Below, piece after piece: positions 58,771 through 64,000 of a DNA stretch of 64,000 nucleotides (positions are counted from its first letter, which is position 1; each line of letters begins with the position of its first letter). Under the pieces are notes generated by a model. That model worked only from the letters and a program-made list of their open reading frames with translations, did not search any database and had not been told where the DNA came from. The stretch is from Minwuia sp048007105 (lineage in GTDB: Bacteria > Pseudomonadota > Alphaproteobacteria > Minwuiales > Minwuiaceae), in the NCBI RefSeq assembly GCF_048007105.1, contig NZ_CP180352.1:1674001-1738000 (forward strand), in the 5' to 3' direction. A program made the translations under genes and the position numbers.

Positions 58771-59799
58771 TCAGGAACCCGCGTAGCGGGTGAACTGCTT
58801 GCCGTTCAGGATGGCGTCCTGCAGCTCGCTGCGACGGGTGTCGTTCAGCGGAACCAGGCCACGCTCGTTGAGGTAGCCGCCGGAGCTCAGGGCGGCGTCG
58901 CTCATGTACTCTTCGATGAACTCGTTCAGGCCCGGAATGACGCCGCGGTGGGCGTTCTTCACGTAGAAGAACAGCGGACGCGACACACCGTAGTCGCCCG
59001 ATTCGATGGTCTCGAAGCTCGGGGCGACGCCGCCGACCTTGGCGCCCATCAGCTTGTCCTGGTTCTCGTAGAGGAACGAGAAGCCGAAGATGCCGTAGGC
59101 GTTCGGGTCAGCGTCCAGACGCTGCACGATCAGGTTGTCGTTCTCGCCGGCCTCGATGAACGGGCCGTCCGTGCGCATGCGCTCGCAGACCGACTTGTGC
59201 TCGTCCTTGGACAGGGCCTTGACGGCCTCGAACTCGCCGCAGCCTTCTTCCATCACCAGCTCGACCCAGGCGTCACGGGTGCCGGAGGTCGGGGGCGGGC
59301 CGTACACCGTGATCGGGGTGCTCGGCAGCTTGGCGTTGATCTGGTTCCAGGTGGTGTACGGATTGTCGACGATCTTGCCGTCGACCGGAACCTTGGCGGC
59401 CAGGGCGAGGAACAGCTGGGCCTTGGACACATCCATGTCGGGACCCTTGCGGGAGTGAGCCAGCGCGATGCCGTCGAAGCCGATCAGGGCTTCGGAGACG
59501 CTGTCCACGCCATTCGCCTGGCAGTTCTCCCACTCGGACTTCTTCATGGCGCGCGAGGCGCCGGTGATGTCCGGATGGCCTTCGCCGATGCCGCCGCAGA
59601 AGATCTTCATGCCGCCGCCGGTGCCGGTCGATTCCACGACCGGAGCCGCGTTGCCGGTCTTGTTGGCGAACTCTTCCGCCACAGCCTGGGTGTAAGGGAA
59701 CACGGTCGAAGAGCCGACAATGCTGATGCGGTCGCGGGCTTCCGCAGCGCCTGCAAAGGCCACCGCGACGCCAGCCGTCAGTAGAACTTTCCTGATCAC
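58771..59799 (-). CDS. pstS: Phosphate-binding periplasmic protein PstS
   Basis: 342 residues with signal peptide (MIRKVLLTAGVAVAFAGAAEA). The phosphate site has IVGSSTVFPYTQAVAEEF, STGTGGGMKIFCGG, DITGASRAMKKSE and PPPTSGTRDAWVELVM. Two Cys in FCGG/ENCQ and two in GCGEFE/SVCERM could form disulphides. A Pho box sits 49 bp before the start. Confidence 0.96.
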   Translation of the reverse strand: MIRKVLLTAGVAVAFAGAAEARDRISIVGSSTVFPYTQAVAEEFANKTGNAAPVVESTGTGGGMKIFCGGIGEGHPDITGASRAMKKSEWENCQANGVDSVSEALIGFDGIALAHSRKGPDMDVSKAQLFLALAAKVPVDGKIVDNPYTTWNQINAKLPSTPITVYGPPPTSGTRDAWVELVMEEGCGEFEAVKALSKDEHKSVCERMRTDGPFIEAGENDNLIVQRLDADPNAYGIFGFSFLYENQDKLMGAKVGGVAPSFETIESGDYGVSRPLFFYVKNAHRGVIPGLNEFIEEYMSDAALSSGGYLNERGLVPLNDTRRSELQDAILNGKQFTRYAGS

Positions 59800-59847
59800 T
59801 TTCTTTCTCCTTGCTCAGAAAGGCAGGGCGACCCGTATAGGCCGAGC

Positions 59848-59865
59848 ATGACAGGATTATTACAG
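59848..59865 (-). promoter_or_regulatory. Pho box upstream of pstS
   Basis: On the minus strand, CTGTAAT-AATC-CTGTCAT gives two 7-bp repeats separated by 4 bp, the PhoB-binding layout. A third half-site, CTGTCGC (59872-59878), lies 6 bp further upstream. Position relative to pstS (49 bp) suits activation of the pst operon by PhoB. Confidence 0.8.
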
Positions 59866-59987
59866 TCCGGTGCGACAGTTTCGGGGCTTTGGATTCCAGC
59901 CTGTTAGCAGGTGCGGCAGGGAATCTGGCGTGTGGGCGTGATACCCGCCGGCGGGCGGAATCGACTCGCTCGTCCGAGCGCGGTGCG

Positions 59988-61295
59988 TCAGCCCGGGGCG
60001 AGTGGAAGCTCGACGGTGAAGGTCGAGCCTTCGCCCTCGACCAACTCGATCCTGAGCCGGCCGCGGTGGCGGTTCACGACATGCTTGACGATGGCCAGAC
60101 CGAGCCCGGTCCCGCCCGCGGCGCGGCTGCGTCCCTTGTCGACCCGGTAGAACCGTTCGGTCAGCCGCGGAATGTGCTCCCTGGGGATGCCGCCGCCGCA
60201 GTCGGCCACAGATACAAGGGCGGCATTGTCGCGCGCCAGCCCCTTCACGCGGACCGTGCTGCCCGGGTCGCCATACTTGACCGCGTTGTCGACCAGGTTC
60301 TGGAACAGGCGGGAAAGTTCGTGCGCGTCGCCGGCGACCAGGATCGGGTCGGGGATGTCGACCTCGATCTGAACCTCCCTTTCCTGCGCGATCAGCCGGC
60401 CCGAATCGACCACGCCGCTGATGACATCGCGCAGATCGGCGATGCCGGATGGCGGGCGGTGCTCGTTCATCTCGATCCGGCTGAGCGAGAGCAGATCGTC
60501 GACGATACGGGCCATGCGCCGGGCCTGCTCGTCCAGGATGGCGAGGAAGCGCTTCTGGGCCTCCGGGTCGTTGCGAGCGGCGCCGTTCAGGGTCTCGACG
60601 ATGCTGAGGACAGAGGCCAGCGGCGTGCGGAGTTCATGGCTGACATCGGCCACGAAGTCCGATCGCACCTCGCGCAGCCGCTCGGTGTCGGTCATGTCGT
60701 CCAGCATGACGATGAAGGTGCGCGGCCCCGATGGTGGCGCAGGCAGGCTTTCGATGCGGGCGCGCAGCAGCCGGTTGACCGGATGGCGGATGCGGAACTC
60801 GACGGTCTCGCCGGAACCGCTGCGGATGACCCGGGCAATGGCGGCCAGGATCTCGGGATTGCGGATCGCGGTGGCGAAATCCTTCCCCGGCGATGCGGGC
60901 CCGAGCAGATCGCGCGATGACAGGTTGAGGAAGCGGATGCGCCGGTCCTCGTCGAACAGCATGACCGGCATCTGCAGACCGTCGAGGACGGCCCTGAGGG
61001 CGGCGTCGTCGGCGGCGGCGCGGGCGTCGGCGGTTTCCCGCACCTCGCGGACCGACTCGTTGCGCACCCGCCACTGGTGCGACAGCAACTGCCGCAACAC
61101 GATGGCGAACAGACCGCTGAGGCCCAGCCAGCAGATCAGCGCCGTCGAAGGTGATACGTCCGTATTGGCCGCGAAGCCGCCGAGAATGGCGCCCAGCGGC
61201 AGACTGAGCAGCAGAAGATATCCGGCAAACCGGCCCGGATAAGGCAGGATCGGCTGCTCCCCGGCATTCCGGTTCCAGTTCATCGTCTCAGCCAC
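59988..61295 (-). CDS. phoR: Phosphate regulon sensor kinase PhoR
   Basis: 435 residues from GTG 61295, with GGGGAG about 9 nt upstream. Two N-terminal helices (FAGYLLLLSLPLGAILGGF, STALICWLGLSGLFAIVL) are joined by a very short loop, a PAS domain follows (MPVMLFDEDRRIRFLNLSS), then His220 in ADVSHELRTPLASVL, N-box LVDNAVKYG, and GGGIP and GGTGLGLAIVKHVVNRHRG. It phosphorylates PhoB. It is about 190 bp upstream of pstS on the same strand, so pstS has its own promoter. Confidence 0.95.
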   Translation of the reverse strand: MAETMNWNRNAGEQPILPYPGRFAGYLLLLSLPLGAILGGFAANTDVSPSTALICWLGLSGLFAIVLRQLLSHQWRVRNESVREVRETADARAAADDAALRAVLDGLQMPVMLFDEDRRIRFLNLSSRDLLGPASPGKDFATAIRNPEILAAIARVIRSGSGETVEFRIRHPVNRLLRARIESLPAPPSGPRTFIVMLDDMTDTERLREVRSDFVADVSHELRTPLASVLSIVETLNGAARNDPEAQKRFLAILDEQARRMARIVDDLLSLSRIEMNEHRPPSGIADLRDVISGVVDSGRLIAQEREVQIEVDIPDPILVAGDAHELSRLFQNLVDNAVKYGDPGSTVRVKGLARDNAALVSVADCGGGIPREHIPRLTERFYRVDKGRSRAAGGTGLGLAIVKHVVNRHRGRLRIELVEGEGSTFTVELPLAPG

Positions 61296-61430
61296 TCCGG
61301 ACGTCTCCCCTTCACGGCTCGCATATCAGTTATCTTGTGCGCGCGGGCACCGTTTCAGCCGATTCGGGTATGTGTGCCTTCTGAATGTTGCAAAATCATG
61401 CCAGATTCACGGCAGTGGGGGGTGTTTCTG

Positions 61431-62237
61431 ATGAAGCAGCTTAAGACCGAACGCGACGGCCCTGTTCTTCTGGTCAGGTTCGACAATCCGCCGAAGGGCT
61501 ACATGGACGGCGGCACGCTGGACGATCTGGAGGCGCTGACGCTGGAGATCGACCGCGACGACAGCATCCGCGCCGCTGTCTACACAGGCGCCGATCCGGC
61601 GACCTTCATCTATCATTTCGACACCAACGTCCTGTCGGACATGGCCGACGGGATGCGCGCCAAGGGCATGCAGTTCTCCGCGGACAAGCTGCTGCCGGAG
61701 CGGAATATCGACACCGTCTTCGGCCGCATCGCCGCCAGCCCGAAGCCGCACATCGCCGCCATCAACGGCAACTGCATGGGCGGCGGGCTGGAATTCGCGC
61801 TCGCCTGCGATCTCAGATTCGCGAAGGCCGGCGACTACCGCATGGGCCAGATCGAGATCGCGCTCGGGATCCTGCCGGGCGCCGGCGGCGTTGTCCGGAC
61901 GGCGAAGATGATCGGCGCGGCTAAGGCGATGGAACTCTGTCTGCTGGGCGAGGCCTTCGGGCCGGCCGACGCGCACAGGCTCGGCCTGGTCAATGACGTC
62001 ATCGAAGGTGACGTGGTCGCCCATGCCATGGATGTGGCGCAGCGTATCGCCGCCCATGCGCCCCTTCCCGTTCAGCACATCAAGCGGATCGCCCGTGCGG
62101 CGAACGAGCCCGGCGACCGCGACGCATTGGCGCTGGAGCGCACGCTGTTCCTGGATCTGCTTGTCCAGGACGAGGCGGTGAACAATCTGGGCGCCTACAA
62201 CCGCGGAGATCTGAAGCTCACCGACCGGAAAGGCTGA
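61431..62237 (+). CDS. Enoyl-CoA hydratase/isomerase-family protein
   Basis: 268 residues from ATG 61431, with GTGGGGGG upstream; the longer frame starts in non-coding sequence. The oxyanion region is HIAAINGNCMGGGLEFALACDLRFA, and LGILPGAGGVVRTAKMIG follows. A usual catalytic Glu is present in the GQIEIALGILP segment, but the second Glu cannot be placed by eye, so reaction type is open. It is 7 bp from the iron alcohol dehydrogenase, probably one operon. Confidence 0.85.
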   Translation: MKQLKTERDGPVLLVRFDNPPKGYMDGGTLDDLEALTLEIDRDDSIRAAVYTGADPATFIYHFDTNVLSDMADGMRAKGMQFSADKLLPERNIDTVFGRIAASPKPHIAAINGNCMGGGLEFALACDLRFAKAGDYRMGQIEIALGILPGAGGVVRTAKMIGAAKAMELCLLGEAFGPADAHRLGLVNDVIEGDVVAHAMDVAQRIAAHAPLPVQHIKRIARAANEPGDRDALALERTLFLDLLVQDEAVNNLGAYNRGDLKLTDRKG

Positions 62238-62244
62238 CCCCGAC

Positions 62245-63411
62245 ATGCAGGCCTATGCGCACGAGTTCCTCCCCCAGGACCGGGTGATCTGGGGGCGGCC
62301 GGCAGCGGACGCTGTCGCCGACGAGATGGAACGGCGCGGTGCGCGGCGGGTGTTCGTTGTGTCGAGCCGGACGCTCAATCGAAAGACAGACGTCATCGGG
62401 AGGATCGAGGCGAAGCTCGGCGATCGCCTTGCGGGCGTCTTCGACGAGATCGCGGAGCACACGCCGCGAACCTCGGTTATGGCGGCGCTGGCGGCGGTGC
62501 GCGCGGCGGAGCCGGACCTGATCGTGTCGGTCGGCGGCGGCACACCGATCGACGCGGTGAAGGTGCTGCTGGTCTGTCTCGCGATGAATGTCCGCGAGAT
62601 CGGCGACATGGACGCGTGCCACATGCGGGTGCTGGAGGACGGCAGCCGCTTCGTTCCCGACGTCCCGCCGCCGCCCATCCCGCACATCGCCGTGCCGACC
62701 ACGCTGTCCGCGGCGGAATTTTCCAATCTGGGCGGCTGCACGGATACCGAACGCAAGATCAAGCACGGCTACACCGCCCGCGGCATCAATCCGGCGACTG
62801 TGATCCTGGACCCGGAAGCGACGCTGCACACGCCGGACTGGCTCTGGCTCTCGACCGGCATCCGGGGCGTCGATCATGCGGCCGAGGGCATCTGCGCCGT
62901 CGAACCGTCGCCGATGGTGGACGGTTGCAGCCTGCAGGCGCTGCGCCTCTTTTCCGAAGCGCTGCCGGCGACCAAGCGGAACCCGTCCGATCTTGAGGCG
63001 CGGCTGGCCTGCCAGCAGGCGGCATGGCTGTCCGGATCGGGCATTCTCAGGGTGCAGTACGGCGCCAGCCACGGCATCGGCCACAGCCTCGGCGCCGTGA
63101 CCGGCATGAGCCATGGCCACACCTCCTGCGTCATGCTGGCGCCGGTGCTGCGCTACAACCGCAGCCACACCGAAGCGCGCCAGCAGTGGATCGCCGAGGC
63201 CATGGGCCGCAGCGACGGTGATGCGTCCGCCGCGGTCGCCGGTCTGGTGACATCGCTGGACCAGCCGTCGTCCCTGTCGTCGATGGATGTGAAGCGCGAT
63301 CAGGTCGATGACATCGTCGCGGGCGCGATGCAGAACCTGTGGGTCCGCACCAATCCCCGGCCGATCGACCGGCCGGAGCAGGTCCGCGAAATCCTCGAGA
63401 TGGCCTGGTAG
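62245..63411 (+). CDS. Iron-containing alcohol dehydrogenase family protein
   Basis: 388 residues. The NAD site is LIVSVGGGTPIDAVK, metal ligands are offered by GVDHAAEG and the His pair in YGASHGIGHSLGAVTGMSHGHTSC. The SHGIGHxLG form resembles maleylacetate reductases and related enzymes. It reduces a carbonyl or oxidises an alcohol; the substrate is unknown. It is in an operon with the enoyl-CoA hydratase-like gene and the following methyltransferase. Confidence 0.88.
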   Translation: MQAYAHEFLPQDRVIWGRPAADAVADEMERRGARRVFVVSSRTLNRKTDVIGRIEAKLGDRLAGVFDEIAEHTPRTSVMAALAAVRAAEPDLIVSVGGGTPIDAVKVLLVCLAMNVREIGDMDACHMRVLEDGSRFVPDVPPPPIPHIAVPTTLSAAEFSNLGGCTDTERKIKHGYTARGINPATVILDPEATLHTPDWLWLSTGIRGVDHAAEGICAVEPSPMVDGCSLQALRLFSEALPATKRNPSDLEARLACQQAAWLSGSGILRVQYGASHGIGHSLGAVTGMSHGHTSCVMLAPVLRYNRSHTEARQQWIAEAMGRSDGDASAAVAGLVTSLDQPSSLSSMDVKRDQVDDIVAGAMQNLWVRTNPRPIDRPEQVREILEMAW

Positions 63412-63415
63412 CGGC

Positions 63416-64000
63416 ATGGGCGAGATCGACCTCTACGACCGGCATCCCATCAACGCGGCGCAGATTCTCGATACCGTCCGCGCCGAGGGGAAGGACACGG
63501 GCCGGCTGCGGCCAGGGGATCTTCGGCCCCACGACCAGGATCACTATGGCGGCGTCGAGGTCGTGCACCAGCTGGCCGACGCGGCGGGGATCGGCGAGGG
63601 CGACGTCGTCGCCGATGTCTGCGCCGGGATGGGCGGCCCGGCGCGGCTGATCGCGGAGACCCGGCGGACGCGGCTGGTGATCGGGCTGGACTACAACTGG
63701 AGCCGTTGCAGCGGCGCGGCCCGGCTCAACGACATGGTCGGCATGGCGGAGCGCGTGGCCATGGTCCGCTGCGACGCACAGGCATTGCCGCTTGGCGAGG
63801 GCTCTCTGGACGCCGCCGTCAGCCAGGAAGCGCTGCTGCACATCCCCGACAAGCGGCGCGTTCTGGATGGCGTGTTCCATGCCCTGAAGCCGGGCGGCCG
63901 ATTCGTCTTTACCGACGTGATCGCCGCCGGCGGGCTGTCGGACGACGAACGCAGGCATCTGGCCGAGGACGGCATGCAGATGGTCAGCCTTCAGAGCGCG
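63416..64000 (+). CDS. SAM-dependent methyltransferase, cut by the window end
   Basis: The frame opens at ATG 63416, 4 bp after the dehydrogenase stop, and is still open at 64000 (195 codons). The Rossmann methyltransferase core has VVADVCAGMGGPARLIAE (motif I), VIGLDYNWSRCSGA (motif II), VRCDAQALPLGEGSLDAAVSQEALLHI and HALKPGGRFVFTDVI. It resembles sarcosine/dimethylglycine or ubiquinone/menaquinone-type methyltransferases in layout, but the substrate is open. Confidence 0.88.
   Translation, partial: MGEIDLYDRHPINAAQILDTVRAEGKDTGRLRPGDLRPHDQDHYGGVEVVHQLADAAGIGEGDVVADVCAGMGGPARLIAETRRTRLVIGLDYNWSRCSGAARLNDMVGMAERVAMVRCDAQALPLGEGSLDAAVSQEALLHIPDKRRVLDGVFHALKPGGRFVFTDVIAAGGLSDDERRHLAEDGMQMVSLQSA

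Noticed and set aside
1..64000. CRISPR array or prophage
   Set aside because: No regularly spaced direct repeats of CRISPR size and no phage structural genes, integrase or attachment-site pair were seen. The repeated hairpins are dispersed, not arrayed with spacers.

Overview
The window is G+C-rich bacterial chromosome with tightly packed genes, many 1-8 bp stop/start overlaps and frequent GTG starts. The gene content points to an alphaproteobacterium, perhaps of Rhodospirillales type: an AddAB recombinase next to tsaE, a DivL-type pseudo-histidine kinase, the order phoR-pstSCAB-phoU-phoB, a two-domain cold-shock protein, a DUF4170 protein and TRAP transporters. The genus cannot be told from sequence alone. 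Both ends are cut inside genes: the tail of a DUF4399-type protein at the start and a SAM methyltransferase at the end.

Layout. 0.1-0.5 kb holds three copies of a two-hairpin intergenic element. 0.5-4.1 kb has an XRE regulator, a ridA-gcdH operon, an HNH endonuclease and an unknown gene. 4.2-7.7 kb has ilvE divergent from marR, a response regulator and a sensor kinase that is broken by one inserted base. 7.7-8.6 kb is an IS5-family element in a CTAG target where two convergent genes end. 8.6-12.8 kb has a FAD oxidoreductase, the cold-shock protein and a large TPR protein. 12.9-20.4 kb is a ten-gene Mrp/MBH-like cation antiporter operon with three large antiporter-like subunits. 20.5-28.5 kb carries a histidine phosphatase, two tandem secreted TPR proteins, an acyl-CoA synthetase, a HAD phosphatase, a dienelactone hydrolase-like protein, a DJ-1/PfpI protein and an SDR. 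28.5-33 kb has a di-iron ferritin-like protein and a TRAP transporter. 33-36.4 kb has a PilZ protein, a GtrA/GT2 pair (GT2 frameshifted) and a GT39-like membrane protein.

36.4-48.9 kb is one collinear block: ahcY, divL-like, tsaE, amgK-like, murU-like, addB, addA, trxA. It joins the methyl cycle, cell-cycle signalling, tRNA modification, cell-wall sugar recycling, recombination and redox. 49-50.6 kb has a DUF4170 protein, a macrodomain protein, a frameshifted TPR protein and tRNA-Gly(CCC). 50.8-53.7 kb has a DMT transporter divergent from a radical SAM gene that overlaps a degenerate, Cys-rich metallophosphoesterase. 53.7-61.3 kb is the phosphate regulon with a Pho box upstream of pstS. 61.4-64 kb has an enoyl-CoA hydratase-like protein, an iron-containing alcohol dehydrogenase and the cut methyltransferase.

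Most notable: a repeated two-hairpin element of about 95-104 bp (six copies); the IS5 insertion that kept both host stop codons and borrowed one for its own transposase; the Tyr-for-His DivL-like kinase; the MBH-ordered antiporter with three D-type subunits; the radical SAM/metallophosphoesterase pair; an SDR without its catalytic Lys beside a di-iron protein; and three genes each broken by a single extra base, which may be sequencing error.
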